Shown here: positions 1 to 8,924 of the stretch, piece by piece
How the letters are laid out: every line of letters begins with the position of its first letter
Position numbering within the stretch: the first letter of the stretch is position 1
DNA from: Bacteroidaceae bacterium
Lineage (GTDB): Bacteria > Bacteroidota > Bacteroidia > Bacteroidales > Bacteroidaceae
Length of the DNA stretch: 64,000 nucleotides
Assembly (NCBI GenBank): GCA_017451695.1
Contig: JAFTNW010000020.1
Coordinates: 1-64,000, forward strand
Reading direction: 5' to 3'
The notes under the pieces: generated by a model
The model's database searches: none
What the model was told of the DNA's origin: nothing
Seen by the model: the letters and a program-made list of their open reading frames with translations, nothing else
Translations under genes and position numbers: made by a program

Positions 1-54
1 AATAATTTTGCAAAATTAACCCTTTTCTACTTGACCTGCAAATTTTTACAAACA

Positions 55-86
55 AAAAAGCCTCTCAGTGTAACTGAAAGGCTTTC
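55..86 (-). terminator. Intrinsic terminator of tRNA-Asp
   Basis: Read on the minus strand, a stem AAAGCCTTTCAG / CTGAGAGGCTTT with a short loop is followed directly by a T-run. It lies a few bases past the 3' end of the tRNA-Asp gene, so it most likely ends that transcript. Confidence 0.75.
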
Positions 87-88
87 TG

Positions 89-162
89 CGGTGCGTACGG
101 GACTCGAACCCGTGACCCCATGCGTGACAGGCATGTATTCTAACCAACTGAACTAACGCACC
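89..162 (-). tRNA. tRNA-Asp (anticodon GTC)
   Basis: The minus strand folds into a cloverleaf. The acceptor stem is GGTGCGT / ACGCACC, the anticodon stem CATGC / GCATG carries the loop CTGTCAC (anticodon GTC), and the T arm contains GGTTCGAGTCC. The discriminator base is G and the full CCA is not encoded, so CCA must be added after transcription. The gene has its own promoter at 197-227 and its own terminator at 55-86, so it appears to be a single-gene unit downstream of the GNAT gene. Confidence 0.97.
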
Positions 163-196
163 ATTATGTTGCTCTTTTTTTGTCTCAAAGCGAGTG

Positions 197-227
197 CAAA
201 GGTATGCATTATTTTTTAATCTGCAAA
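197..227 (-). promoter_or_regulatory. Promoter of tRNA-Asp
   Basis: On the minus strand TTTG (224-227) is followed by 19 bases and TACCTTTG (197-204). This matches the Bacteroidota primary-sigma consensus TTTG-N19/20-TAnnTTTG. It lies about 35 bp upstream of the mature tRNA 5' end. The same two boxes precede the other two tRNA genes in the window. Confidence 0.75.
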
Positions 228-244
228 TATTTTGGCTGTTTTTT

Positions 245-763
245 TTACAGATTTTTTTTGAAAACGGTCAAATCTACATATTCGCCGTTGCAAAAATGCC
301 ATTCGGGGAGCACTGCCACGGGTATGTAGTTGCTGTGGAGGAACAGGTTTTTGGCTACGGAGTTTCGGTCGGCAAGGGTGTGGGCGTATATCATTCGCAG
401 GTTGGCGGCCTCTTTTGCGTATCGCTCCATGGCTTTTATGGCTGCACGGCCGTAGCCCTTTCCGCGGTGTTCTTTTAGCAGTGTTATACCTATCTCTGCG
501 CTGCGGTTGGTGGCGGAGTAGTTTGTGAGGTCTATGAGGCCCACAGCTTCGCCTGTGTCGCTGTCGGTTATCACAAGGCGCACCTCGCCCGCGGTGGATA
601 TCTCCTGCGGTTGCAGTGCGAGGTATTGTTTTATAGCAAATCTCGAGTAGTTCACTCTTGCCGAGCATATATCCCATGTGTCGCTGTCGTTCTCAATGGT
701 GTAGAGCAGTTCCAGGTCTTCGGGCTCAAGTGCGCGCAGGGTTGTTTTCTTCAATGTATTCAT
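245..763 (-). CDS. GNAT family N-acetyltransferase
   Basis: This 172-residue protein looks like a single GNAT domain of the RimJ/SpeG-like kind, which transfers acetyl from acetyl-CoA to an amine. The acetyl-CoA-binding loop is visible as RGKGYGRAAI at about residues 98-107, preceded by the beta strand AEIGITLL. The C-terminal half has the usual pattern ending in a region with HSNYIPV. Its substrate cannot be read from the sequence. The start codon overlaps the stop of the upstream glycosyltransferase (TAATG), so it is the translationally coupled last gene of the recR operon. It has no signal peptide and is expected to be cytoplasmic. Confidence 0.85.
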   Translation of the reverse strand: MNTLKKTTLRALEPEDLELLYTIENDSDTWDICSARVNYSRFAIKQYLALQPQEISTAGEVRLVITDSDTGEAVGLIDLTNYSATNRSAEIGITLLKEHRGKGYGRAAIKAMERYAKEAANLRMIYAHTLADRNSVAKNLFLHSNYIPVAVLPEWHFCNGEYVDLTVFKKNL

Positions 764-1965
764 TATCTCTCGGCTGAAAGGGTGAATATGTCGGTGTGCG
801 TTATTATGGTATTGCTCTTGGGGTAGAAGGTGCCGGCCCCGGCCTTGCCACTGTTCTTGCGGAAGGTTTCCATTATGTATGCGTAGCTGAAGTCCTCTGT
901 GTCATAAATCACATAGGCGGTGTTTTTCTTTATTTGTGGTAGGTTGTGCGTGGGGTGGCTCTGTTCGTCGGCCTCAATGATTGTTATATCCAAGCACCAC
1001 TTGTCGGCTATCGCTTTTATCTTTTCTGTGTTGCGCCCTATATATATGTAGTTGTAGTTTTGTGCATCTTTGGGCGGGAACAGGAACTCCTTGGCGCGGG
1101 TGGTATATTGTGCCACCACGGCTATTATGGCTCGCAGCAGGATAGCTGCTTTTATGGGCAGGGTGAGCAGTGGCCCATAGTGGCGAAAATGTTTCTTAAA
1201 GAAGATGAGCATTGCCGTGTAGAATATGTGCACATATTTGAATGTGCTTTTTTGGGTGCTCTCCCCTTTATAGTGTATTATGGGCGATGGTATATAGTGG
1301 TTTTCGTACCCTTTTTGCAGCAGGCGGTAGGATAGGTCTATATCCTCGCCATACATAAAGAATGCCTCATCGAACAGCCCTGTTTGGTCGAGTGCGCTCT
1401 TGCGGGCGAGGAAGAAGGCTCCCGATATTATCTCAATCTGCGAGGGTTGCTCCTTGTCGAGGTACTGCATGTAGTATTTGCCAAATGTTTTGCTCTTTGG
1501 GAAGAGGGCACACAACCCGCTCATTTTGCATAGTGCGGTCCAGGGGGTGGGCAGCCCGCGGCGCGATTCGTTGGCAAATTTACCATCGCTGTGCAGCATC
1601 ATGGTGCCCAAGCCGCCAAGCTGCGGATGTGCATCGGCATAGGTTATGGCATCGTGCAATGTGTTCTCGGCAACTATGGTGTCGGGGTTAATGAAAAGTA
1701 TGTATTCTCCCTTTGCTTTAGCAACGGCTTGGTTGTTGGCCTTGCCGAATCCAATGTTGCGAGCATTGGCTATCACATGCAGGTTGGGGTATTTCGTCGC
1801 GGGGAATCGCTCCTTTATATATTCGGGCGAGCCGTCGCTGCCGGCATTGTCCACCACAAAAATCTCCATGGGGATGTCGTCTCTGCCTGCTTTGAAGAGC
1901 GATAGCAAGCACTGTTCCAGGTAGTGCTTTACATTGTAGCTTACTATGATGATTGAAAGTTTCAT
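763..1965 (-). CDS. Family 2 glycosyltransferase (rhamnosyltransferase-like)
   Basis: Residues 1-240 form a GT-A glycosyltransferase 2 domain. It starts with the N-terminal strand IIIVSYN, then VDNAGSDGS with the nucleotide-binding aspartate, NPDT as the DXD-like metal motif near residue 93, and the FMYGEDIDLSYRL motif with the ED pair typical of WbbL-like enzymes. A hydrophobic or amphipathic stretch follows around 255-290. The last 100 residues (YNYIYIGRN onward) look like a small separate alpha/beta domain that is not part of the standard fold. The sugar donor and acceptor are unknown; a surface or wall glycan is the usual product. It overlaps the membrane-protein gene upstream by 4 bp and the GNAT gene downstream by 1 bp. 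Confidence 0.85.
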   Translation of the reverse strand: MKLSIIIVSYNVKHYLEQCLLSLFKAGRDDIPMEIFVVDNAGSDGSPEYIKERFPATKYPNLHVIANARNIGFGKANNQAVAKAKGEYILFINPDTIVAENTLHDAITYADAHPQLGGLGTMMLHSDGKFANESRRGLPTPWTALCKMSGLCALFPKSKTFGKYYMQYLDKEQPSQIEIISGAFFLARKSALDQTGLFDEAFFMYGEDIDLSYRLLQKGYENHYIPSPIIHYKGESTQKSTFKYVHIFYTAMLIFFKKHFRHYGPLLTLPIKAAILLRAIIAVVAQYTTRAKEFLFPPKDAQNYNYIYIGRNTEKIKAIADKWCLDITIIEADEQSHPTHNLPQIKKNTAYVIYDTEDFSYAYIMETFRKNSGKAGAGTFYPKSNTIITHTDIFTLSAER

Positions 1966-2411
1966 GCTTTTTCTTCTTCTTGTGTGTTGCAGTAGCTGTC
2001 GAGTGCGGCTTGGGTGGGGTAGCTGTATATGGCAGCTGCAATGCCAAGCAAGCCGCAGTAGAGCGCACTATTGTTATCCATTATGTAATAGAGCGCGGTG
2101 TTCATCATTATTACCAAAAAAAGGATGGTGGTGCGGGCATTGCTCTTTGCTCTGTAATATTCGATGAAATGGTCTGTTTTTTCTTTTGCGGCGCGTGTCA
2201 TTTGCATGGAAAACCCTTTTATTGCAAGTGGTATGAGTATTATGGTGAGCATAACTCCTGCAACCTCGGCTATGTAGCGTGTGGTGGGGGGTATGCCGGG
2301 TATATCACTTGCTATACAGCCTGTTTCAAAAAGTGCTATAAGCAACGCGGCTATTACGGCTTGCACCATGAACACTATGCGCGCTTTTTTTATTACCTCC
2401 TTTTTCTGCAT
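1962..2411 (-). CDS. Uncharacterised small membrane protein
   Basis: This 149-residue protein has four likely membrane segments, near residues 13-33, 47-67, 95-110 and 114-131. A charged cytoplasmic loop (AAKEKTDHFIEYYRAKSNAR) lies between the second and third, and the C terminus is acidic. I do not recognise a family or catalytic residues. It starts 5 bp after recR and overlaps the glycosyltransferase start by 4 bp, so all three should be cotranslated. Its partner is more likely the membrane-associated glycosyltransferase than RecR, but that is inference. Confidence 0.75.
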   Translation of the reverse strand: MQKKEVIKKARIVFMVQAVIAALLIALFETGCIASDIPGIPPTTRYIAEVAGVMLTIILIPLAIKGFSMQMTRAAKEKTDHFIEYYRAKSNARTTILFLVIMMNTALYYIMDNNSALYCGLLGIAAAIYSYPTQAALDSYCNTQEEEKA

Positions 2412-2415
2412 GGTT

Positions 2416-3036
2416 TTATATGGTTTTTCCTGTGAACGGTGTTCTGTTTACTATGGAGCGGCCAAGGGTTACCTCGTCGGCATATTCAAGCTCGTCGCCC
2501 ACCGATATTCCGCGTGCTATCACAGATAGTTTTACATTGTATTGCATGAGCTTGCGGTATATGTAAAAATTGGTGGTGTCGCCCTCCATGGTGGAACTCA
2601 ATGCCAGAATTATCTCTTTTACATCGCCGCGTGCAACACGCTCGATGAGGCTCTCTATCTGCAAGTCGGCAGGGGACACTCCGTCCATGGGCGATATTAC
2701 CCCGCCAAGCACATGATACACACCTCGGTACTGCATGGTGTTTTCCACGGCCATTACATCCTGTATGTTTTCTACCACACATATAAGGCTGTGGTCGCGC
2801 AGCGGGTTGGCGCAGATGGGGCATATATCGGTGTCGGATATGCTGTGGCACTCGGTGCAGTATTTGGCCTCCTGTTTAAGGCGCAGTATGGCATCGGAGA
2901 AGGCTGCAACCTCCTCTTCCTTGCGGCGTAGCATGTGCAGCACCAATCGTGTGGCTGTTTTGCGGCCTATGCCGGGGAGCTTGCTAAACTCGTTTACCGC
3001 CCTTTCAAGCAGTGCCGATGGGTATTCCTGATTCAT
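2416..3036 (-). CDS. recR: Recombination mediator RecR
   Basis: RecR works with RecO (39763-40491 in this window) to load RecA on single-stranded gaps. The 206-residue length fits the family. An N-terminal helix-hairpin-helix ([17 protein letters not shown]) is followed by a four-cysteine zinc finger with [16 protein letters not shown] near residue 57-72. A Toprim domain comes next ([14 protein letters not shown]; then [11 protein letters not shown]), and the C terminus is the usual [19 protein letters not shown]. It is the first gene of a four-gene overlapping run toward the GNAT gene. Confidence 0.97.
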   Translation of the reverse strand: MNQEYPSALLERAVNEFSKLPGIGRKTATRLVLHMLRRKEEEVAAFSDAILRLKQEAKYCTECHSISDTDICPICANPLRDHSLICVVENIQDVMAVENTMQYRGVYHVLGGVISPMDGVSPADLQIESLIERVARGDVKEIILALSSTMEGDTTNFYIYRKLMQYNVKLSVIARGISVGDELEYADEVTLGRSIVNRTPFTGKTI

Positions 3037-3087
3037 CTGTTACTCTTGTTTTGTGGTGCGAAGATACGATAAAATCTGCTATTTTCT

Positions 3088-4437
3088 TTACATTGCCTGT
3101 TTTATATCCACATCGACGGCCGCGGGGAACACTCTTTCGGGGTCAAAGAAGAGGGCGCAGCTTTCTGCCATAGCCTTGATGCTCGGTTTCACCTTGCCTT
3201 TGAAGGCGGTGTGTCCGTTCACTGTTATTGTTACAGGTTTTGCAAGGTCAATGTTTTCTTCGTTCAGGAATATTGTGATGTTGCCTTTTGTGGCGGGCGT
3301 ATAATCTTTTTTGAACACCATGGGTATGTTGTAGAGGCTCTCGATGGTGGTGTATGTAACGTTTTTCACCATTATGTTTATGGTGTTGCCGTTGCGGATT
3401 ACCTCGTAACAGGTGTGTTGTTGTTCGTTCTCTCTCGATGGCTCATTCACACGCAGATTATAGAATCCCTTGCGGCGGCATCCATACATATCATAATCTT
3501 CCCAATAAAAATATGCGGGGTGGGGGTTGCGTGTGTATTGTGCAAGCCACGGGGTGGTTGCATCGTAATTTATGCCATGCCCCATGCCGGGTATAAGCTC
3601 GATGTAATGGTTATACAACCCCGGATGCGCTGTGCGCAGGCTATCAAGGGTTTTGGCAGCGATGTGTGTCATGTAGTTGCGGCCAAAGCCGTAGTCCTTT
3701 TCGCCGGTGCGTAGTGAGAATGCTATATTGGCAAGGTTCTCGGCCGGTGCGTTTTGCAGCGGCTCGCCGCCAGCCATGGGGCCTGCACCGGCAAGGTAGT
3801 CGGCATAGAACGATGCGAGGCGCTGGCTGCCGTATCCTCCCTCGGAAATGCCGAAGAAGAATATCTTGTTGGCATCCACATCTCCCGACAAGAAGGCAAG
3901 GCGCAGCAACTTTTCCCATGCCCACTGCTGTGTGGGTATTGCCCAGCGGTAGTGCCTCTCGCTTGGAATCTGGGGAATGAAGTAGAGCGATGGAGCATCG
4001 TCGAATCTGCTGCAAATGATGTATCCTGTTTCCCACTCCCGTATTTTGGAGCCCGACCCGTGCATATATAGGAACAGGGGGTAGCCGCTTGCGGGTTTAT
4101 CCCCCTTGTATATGTAGTGGAACGGCATGCGGGCACCCTCTTCGGGGTGGGTGGGCATGGCCCAATAGAGGGTGTCTTTCACCCCTGCCTCCACGGCGGC
4201 AGGCAGCTTGTCCTCATGCAGTGCTTCCACAGCGTTGCGCCAACATGCCCACACGGCAGCGCGTGTGTCGGCTATTTTGTCCATTTTAATACTTTTGTCG
4301 GGGCATTTGGCGGTGCTGTCGTTGCCCAGAACGGCTGCAAAATATTGTGTTATCTGCTTGCTCTTTTTGTCGCTTATCTGTGCGTAACAGCAGGCTGTTG
4401 CTGTTATTAAGAGGGTAGTGAGGATTATCTTTTTCAT
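3088..4437 (-). CDS. Exported alpha/beta-hydrolase (esterase-like)
   Basis: This 449-residue protein begins with a signal peptide (MKKIILTTLLITATACCYAQ) and is probably periplasmic. The central part is an alpha/beta hydrolase. YMHGSGS supplies the oxyanion-hole motif, GISEGGYGS is the nucleophile elbow with the catalytic serine, and GMGHGINYD holds the likely catalytic histidine. The last 130 residues look like a beta-rich accessory domain (ITIFLNEENIDLAKPVTITVNG). The substrate is unknown; relatives with this layout are annotated as putative esterases. It is upstream of recR with a 51-bp gap and may or may not share its transcript. Confidence 0.75.
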   Translation of the reverse strand: MKKIILTTLLITATACCYAQISDKKSKQITQYFAAVLGNDSTAKCPDKSIKMDKIADTRAAVWACWRNAVEALHEDKLPAAVEAGVKDTLYWAMPTHPEEGARMPFHYIYKGDKPASGYPLFLYMHGSGSKIREWETGYIICSRFDDAPSLYFIPQIPSERHYRWAIPTQQWAWEKLLRLAFLSGDVDANKIFFFGISEGGYGSQRLASFYADYLAGAGPMAGGEPLQNAPAENLANIAFSLRTGEKDYGFGRNYMTHIAAKTLDSLRTAHPGLYNHYIELIPGMGHGINYDATTPWLAQYTRNPHPAYFYWEDYDMYGCRRKGFYNLRVNEPSRENEQQHTCYEVIRNGNTINIMVKNVTYTTIESLYNIPMVFKKDYTPATKGNITIFLNEENIDLAKPVTITVNGHTAFKGKVKPSIKAMAESCALFFDPERVFPAAVDVDIKQAM

Positions 4438-4459
4438 TGCGGAATAATATAGTTTCCCG

Positions 4460-4467
4460 CGAAAATA
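4460..4467 (-). promoter_or_regulatory. Possible -7 box of the esterase/recR unit
   Basis: The minus strand reads TATTTTCG, one base from the TAnnTTTG consensus, 23 bp upstream of the esterase start codon. No convincing TTTG is seen at the expected distance. The remaining 170 bp up to 4640 are AT-rich, and I see no riboswitch-like structure. Confidence 0.3.
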
Positions 4468-4640
4468 GTTGTTTTTTGCGAAACAAGCAATTATAGCTTG
4501 TGTGGCGGCCGATATTTATTGGTGTTTTAGTTAAATATTATATATCATCCACGGCAAAATAGCAAAAAATGAGGATTGTGTGTGTGTTAATTTTATATGA
4601 ATTTTGCACTGCATTTTAACAAACAGATTATATAAAGCGT

Positions 4641-6944
4641 ATGAAAAAACATTTTTACCTTTTAATAACATTTATTTGTATAGTATCGGCTGTGTTTGCT
4701 CACGATAACCGCAAGGTGCGCGATGGCAATACCATCTCGGGGCATGTGATAGATGCTGCCACGGAGGATAATATCCCCTTTGCAAAAATTTGGATTGCCG
4801 AAACCAATAAGGGATATGTAGGCAACGAAGAGGGGCAGTTCGAGATTACTGCCTTGCCTGCGGGCAAATATACCCTGCGTGTAACGGCCATGGGCTACGA
4901 AACCATGACAAAAGAGGTTACCGTGAGCAGTGAGTTTGCCACAATAGTCCACTTCAAGATGAAAGAGGAGGCGCAGATTATAGACGAGGTGGTAGTGTCG
5001 GCCAACCGCAACGAGATAAGCCGCAAGGATGCTCCTGTGGTGGTTTCTGTTGCCAATCTCAAACTGTTTGAGACGGTGAACTCGGTTGATTTGGCAAAGA
5101 GCCTCAATTATATTACCGGCTTGCGTGTGGAGAACAACTGTCAGAATTGCGGTTTCCCGCAGGTGCGCATAAACGGTCTCGAAGGCCCCTACTCGCAGGT
5201 GCTCATAAACAGCCGCCCTGTGGTGAGCGCATTGAGCGGTGTATATGGTCTTGAACAGATTCCGGTGAATATGATTGACCGCGTGGAGGTTGTGCGTGGC
5301 GGTGGTTCCGCGCTTTTTGGTGCCAACGCTGTGGGTGGTACCATAAATATAATTACCAAGGACCCGGTAAGCAACTCCTTCTCGCTCACAAGCAACCTCT
5401 CTCTGCTTGGTGGCGAGAGCTGGGAGCAGTACATGGGCGCAAATGCCTCGCTTGTTTCAAAAGATAACAGCTACGGCATTGCCATATATGAGAGCTATCG
5501 CAACCGTAACGATTACGACCACGATGGCGATGGTTTCTCGGAGCTTGGTAAGATAAATATCAATACCTTTGGCCTGCGTGCCTATTATCGCCCCACCCAC
5601 ACAAGCCGTTTCAGCGTGGAGTACCACACCACAAACGAAAAACGTCGCGGTGGTAACAAGTTCGACCTGCAACCCCATGAGAGCGATATAACCGAGCAGA
5701 CCGAGCACGTTATAAACAGCGGAGGCATCACCTATGACCTCGGTTGGAACGAGTATAACAACAAGCTGTCGCTCTTCTCGTCTATACAACACATAGACCG
5801 CAACAGCTACTATGGTGCGCAACGCGACCCCAATGCCTATGGCAAAACCGACGACCTCACCTGGGTGGTGGGTGCCACAATAACCAACCGCATGAAGAAT
5901 TTCCCCATAGCCCCCGCGCTCCTTACTGCCGGTGTGGAGTATCAACAGAACAGCCTGCACGATATCATGACAGGCTACAACAGGGATATGAAACAGGATG
6001 TGCGCATAGCCAGCGCATTCTTGCAGAACGAGTGGGATTTGAACGATTTCTCTCTTTTGGTTGGTGTGCGTTTCGACAAGCATAACCTTATAGACAACCC
6101 CATCTTCAGCCCTCGAGTAAACCTTTTATATAAGCCGAGCGATGCTTTCCAGGCGCGTTTGACCTATTCAACCGGTTTCCGCGCACCGCAGGCCTACGAC
6201 GAGGATTTGCATGTTACCGCCGTTGGTGGCGAGGGTGTGCAGATTGTTCTTGCCGATGGTCTTAAAGAGGAGCGCTCCAATAGTTTCAGTGGTTCGCTCG
6301 ATTGGACAACCCGCTTCGGTCATTGGCAGGCGAATCTTCTGCTCGAAGGTTTCTACACAGGTCTCAATGATGTGTTTGTGCTTGAAGAGGTGGGTGTGGA
6401 TGCCGATAACAACCCCGTGCAGGAGCGTCGCAACGGTAGCGGAGCGCGCGTCTATGGTGCAAATATCGATGCAAAGATAGCGCACGGCAAGGAGTTCTCG
6501 TTGCAAATGGGATTCACCGCACAGCGCAGCCGTTACAAGCAGCCCGAGGCTTGGACCGAGGTCGATGGCGAGCAACTGACCACAAAGCGTATGATGCGTA
6601 CCCCCGATTACTATGGATATTTTACCATAACATCGTCGCCGTTGAAGAATTTAGAACTGTCGCTGTCGGGAACATATACAGGCGAGATGTGCGTTCCGCA
6701 CTATGCGGGTTATATAGCTGCCGACCGCATGGAGAATACCCCCGACTTCTTCGATTTCAACACCAAGGTGGCCTATACCTTTATTCTGCGCGACCACATC
6801 AATCTGCAACTCAATGCAGGTGTGCAGAATATCTTCAATAGTTTCCAAAAGGACCTTGACAAGGGTGAGTTCCGCGATTCGGGATATTTCTACGGCCCCA
6901 CACAGCCACGCACATACTTTGTGGGTATAAAGATTACACGCTAA
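4641..6944 (+). CDS. TonB-dependent outer-membrane receptor
   Basis: A 767-residue receptor for TonB-driven uptake of a scarce nutrient. After a signal peptide comes a carboxypeptidase-D regulatory-like domain (about residues 30-110, ISGHVIDAATEDNIPFAKIWI), then a plug with the signature QVRINGLEGPYSQVLIN and EVVRGGGSALFGANAVGGTINII, then a 22-strand barrel ending in an aromatic-rich terminus. The plug sequence resembles the HmuR/BtuB/CirA group rather than SusC. A FRAP box (TGFRAPQAYDED, near residue 515) occurs in haem receptors, but the NPNL partner motif is not obvious, so haem, cobalamin and siderophore all remain possible. No partner lipoprotein or ABC genes flank it. Confidence 0.9.
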   Translation: MKKHFYLLITFICIVSAVFAHDNRKVRDGNTISGHVIDAATEDNIPFAKIWIAETNKGYVGNEEGQFEITALPAGKYTLRVTAMGYETMTKEVTVSSEFATIVHFKMKEEAQIIDEVVVSANRNEISRKDAPVVVSVANLKLFETVNSVDLAKSLNYITGLRVENNCQNCGFPQVRINGLEGPYSQVLINSRPVVSALSGVYGLEQIPVNMIDRVEVVRGGGSALFGANAVGGTINIITKDPVSNSFSLTSNLSLLGGESWEQYMGANASLVSKDNSYGIAIYESYRNRNDYDHDGDGFSELGKININTFGLRAYYRPTHTSRFSVEYHTTNEKRRGGNKFDLQPHESDITEQTEHVINSGGITYDLGWNEYNNKLSLFSSIQHIDRNSYYGAQRDPNAYGKTDDLTWVVGATITNRMKNFPIAPALLTAGVEYQQNSLHDIMTGYNRDMKQDVRIASAFLQNEWDLNDFSLLVGVRFDKHNLIDNPIFSPRVNLLYKPSDAFQARLTYSTGFRAPQAYDEDLHVTAVGGEGVQIVLADGLKEERSNSFSGSLDWTTRFGHWQANLLLEGFYTGLNDVFVLEEVGVDADNNPVQERRNGSGARVYGANIDAKIAHGKEFSLQMGFTAQRSRYKQPEAWTEVDGEQLTTKRMMRTPDYYGYFTITSSPLKNLELSLSGTYTGEMCVPHYAGYIAADRMENTPDFFDFNTKVAYTFILRDHINLQLNAGVQNIFNSFQKDLDKGEFRDSGYFYGPTQPRTYFVGIKITR

Positions 6945-6965
6945 TTATCACATGGTTATCAAAAT

Positions 6966-7083
6966 GGAGATGACTAAAAAGTGTATTTTTGCGTTACGCT
7001 TGCCTTCAAAATCCTCATTTACGCTCAGTAAACTGCGGTTTTTCAGGCTGCGCAAGCCTTAAACAACATCTTTTTATTCATCC
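6966..7083. repeat. Short element with imperfect inverted ends
   Basis: The left end reads GGAGATGACTAAAAAGTG and the right end, on the opposite strand, reads GGGATGAATAAAAAGATG. The two differ by small indels and substitutions. Between them lie further complementary segments (GCTTGCC against GGCTTGCGC, and TTTACGCTCAGTAAA). It is non-coding and sits between the TonB receptor stop codon and its terminator. A miniature inverted-repeat element or a REP-like dispersed repeat would look like this; copy number cannot be judged from one window. Confidence 0.45.
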
Positions 7084-7088
7084 CCTGC

Positions 7089-7132
7089 AAAATGAGGCTG
7101 ACTAAAAAAATTTTTTTAGTCAGCCTCATTTT
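7089..7132 (+). terminator. Perfect-palindrome terminator after the TonB receptor
   Basis: A 44-bp perfect palindrome has arms AAAATGAGGCTGACT plus A7 and its complement. It gives a long GC-containing stem with a T-rich 3' side, as expected of an intrinsic terminator, and would work in both directions. Its GAGGCTGACTAAAAA core resembles the left end of the neighbouring 6966-7083 element, so it may derive from the same repeat. Confidence 0.75.
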
Positions 7133-7185
7133 TTGTATTATGGTAGCTTGTGGGGCGAACATTTTTCTTGTTTCGGGATTTTAAC

Positions 7186-7193
7186 TATCTTCG
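7186..7193 (+). promoter_or_regulatory. Likely -7 box of engB
   Basis: The octamer TATCTTCG lies 16 bp before the engB start codon, one base from TAnnTTTG. The same octamer is found upstream of the thioesterase gene at 61543. The implied leader is very short. Confidence 0.45.
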
Positions 7194-7209
7194 CATAAAA
7201 TATTGTGCC

Positions 7210-7818
7210 ATGAAGAAACCTGTTATAAAGAGTGCCCGTTTTGTTATAAGCAACAGCGATGTTAAAAAGTGCCCGCAGGACAACAAACCCGAATATGCCT
7301 TTATCGGCCGTTCCAATGTGGGCAAATCGAGTCTTATAAACATGCTTACCCGCCATAATAAATTGGCGATGACATCGGCCATGCCGGGTAAAACCTTGCT
7401 CATAAACCACTTTATAGTCAATGACGAGTGGTACTTGGTCGATTTGCCGGGTTACGGTTATGCCAAGCGCAGTAAAAAGCAGAACGAGCAGCTGGAACAC
7501 ATAATATCGTCTTATGTGCTCGACCGCGAGCAGATGACCAACCTTTTTGTGCTTGTGGATAGCAGACATGCCCCGCAAACCATTGATTTGGAGTTCTTTG
7601 AGTGGTTGGGCGAGAACGGTGTCCCCTTCTCCATAGTCTTTACCAAGGCCGATAAGCTTACCAAAGCCGCGCTTGCAACCAACATCAGTGCCTATAAACA
7701 ACGCCTCTTGCAGGAGTGGGAGGAACTGCCTCCTGTGTTTGTAACATCGTCGGAGAGTGCGCTTGGGCGCGACGAACTGCTGGAATATATTAACGATATA
7801 AATGCAACACTAAAATAA
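7210..7818 (+). CDS. engB: Ribosome-biogenesis GTPase EngB (YsxC/YihA)
   Basis: EngB is a small GTPase needed for assembly of the large ribosomal subunit. The P-loop GRSNVGKSS, the switch region GKTLLIN, the G3 motif [11 protein letters not shown] and the G4 motif TKADK are all visible, and the 202-residue length is normal. I chose the ATG at 7210 ([12 protein letters not shown]) over an upstream in-frame GTG at 7150, because the latter would add residues not seen in the family and would place the promoter box inside the gene. Eight bases separate it from the next gene, so the two are probably cotranscribed. Confidence 0.95.
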   Translation: MKKPVIKSARFVISNSDVKKCPQDNKPEYAFIGRSNVGKSSLINMLTRHNKLAMTSAMPGKTLLINHFIVNDEWYLVDLPGYGYAKRSKKQNEQLEHIISSYVLDREQMTNLFVLVDSRHAPQTIDLEFFEWLGENGVPFSIVFTKADKLTKAALATNISAYKQRLLQEWEELPPVFVTSSESALGRDELLEYINDINATLK

Positions 7819-7826
7819 ATTCTCTT

Positions 7827-8924
7827 ATGAAAAAGATATTTTCGCTCCTTTTTATCGCGGTTTTTGTACTTTCATGCAGTACCGATGGCTATAAAATTGA
7901 GGGCTCCTTCCCGGCAGCTCCCGATGGCACCATGGTATATATGCTGAACCCCAACGATGAACTTGCCGTGGTAGATTCGGCAGTGGTGAGGGGCGGAGAG
8001 TTTGAGTTTTCGGGTGGCTTGTACGAAAGAAGCGTGCGCATGCTGCTTGCCGAGAGCGAGGCTGTGGGCGGTCCTGTGGTGCTGGAACCGGGTAAAATCA
8101 TTGTGAATATCGATGAGGAATTTGTGCGTGGCGGTACTGAGGGTAACGATATTTTGCAGCGTTTTGTTGTTGCAAAAAGCCATTTGGAGAATTTGGAACA
8201 TGCCACCTCGCCCGCTTTTGTTAGAACAATGTCCATGGGAAAAGCCATGCTCGACAGCCTTGTCGATGCACGCAAAACGGCAGAAAGCAATTTTATGGAG
8301 TATTCTCTGCTGGCGATAGAGGGCAATATTGATAATGGCCTTGGCTTCTATATGATATCGCAAGTGTATCAAAGGATGGAGATAGAAAGATTGGCGCAAA
8401 CTCTTTCCCGCGTACCGCTTTATCTGCACTCCTCTCGTTTCGATGTTATTAATTCTTATGTTGAGCATCGCCTGGCTGCCGAGCTGCGCAAAAGGGTAAT
8501 GGCTGTGGGGCAGATGTATCAGAACTTCGAGCTGCCCGATTTAAGCGATAAAAAGGTGCTTTTTTCCGATGTGGTCTCTGCCAACAGATACACCTTGTTG
8601 CAGTTTTGGGCAAGCTGGTGTGCGCCCTGCCGTGCCGAGCTGCCGGCAATAGAAAAATTGCATGCCAAATACAGAAAGCGCGGTGTTGCCGTGGTGGGCC
8701 TCTCGCTCGATTCCGATGCCGAGGAGTGCCGTGCAGCCGTGTCGGCATTGGGCTTGTCGTTCATGCAACTGTGCAACCCCGATGGTGGCAGCAGCGAGGT
8801 GGCAACCGCATACGGCGTGGATGCAATCCCATCCAATATTCTCATAAACAGGGATGGCAAAATCATTGCACGCAATCTGTCGCCCGCCGAGCTTGACACC
8901 CTCATAGGCAATGCTTTGCGGTAG
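7827..8924 (+). CDS. Thioredoxin-fold lipoprotein (TlpA/ResA-like, DUF4369 N-terminal domain)
   Basis: A 365-residue lipoprotein with signal sequence and lipobox (FVLSCSTDG). Residues about 22-115 look like the beta-rich DUF4369 domain that precedes thioredoxin domains in Bacteroidota. Residues about 228-365 form an AhpC/TSA-type thioredoxin fold with the redox motif WCAPC in LLQFWASWCAPCRAELP and the cis-proline segment DAIPSNILI. It is expected to act as a thiol-disulfide reductase or exchange protein in the periplasm. The residues after the lipid cysteine are not an acidic run, unlike the Sus-locus lipoproteins, which argues against surface display. Confidence 0.88.
   Translation: MKKIFSLLFIAVFVLSCSTDGYKIEGSFPAAPDGTMVYMLNPNDELAVVDSAVVRGGEFEFSGGLYERSVRMLLAESEAVGGPVVLEPGKIIVNIDEEFVRGGTEGNDILQRFVVAKSHLENLEHATSPAFVRTMSMGKAMLDSLVDARKTAESNFMEYSLLAIEGNIDNGLGFYMISQVYQRMEIERLAQTLSRVPLYLHSSRFDVINSYVEHRLAAELRKRVMAVGQMYQNFELPDLSDKKVLFSDVVSANRYTLLQFWASWCAPCRAELPAIEKLHAKYRKRGVAVVGLSLDSDAEECRAAVSALGLSFMQLCNPDGGSSEVATAYGVDAIPSNILINRDGKIIARNLSPAELDTLIGNALR

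Noticed and set aside
4438..4640. Leader of the TonB receptor considered as a cobalamin riboswitch
   Set aside because: The 203-bp gap has no B12-box-like sequence and no strong hairpins, and it is too short for a complete cobalamin riboswitch.
7150..7209. Upstream GTG start for engB
   Set aside because: It would add 20 residues absent from EngB proteins and overlap the likely promoter box at 7186.
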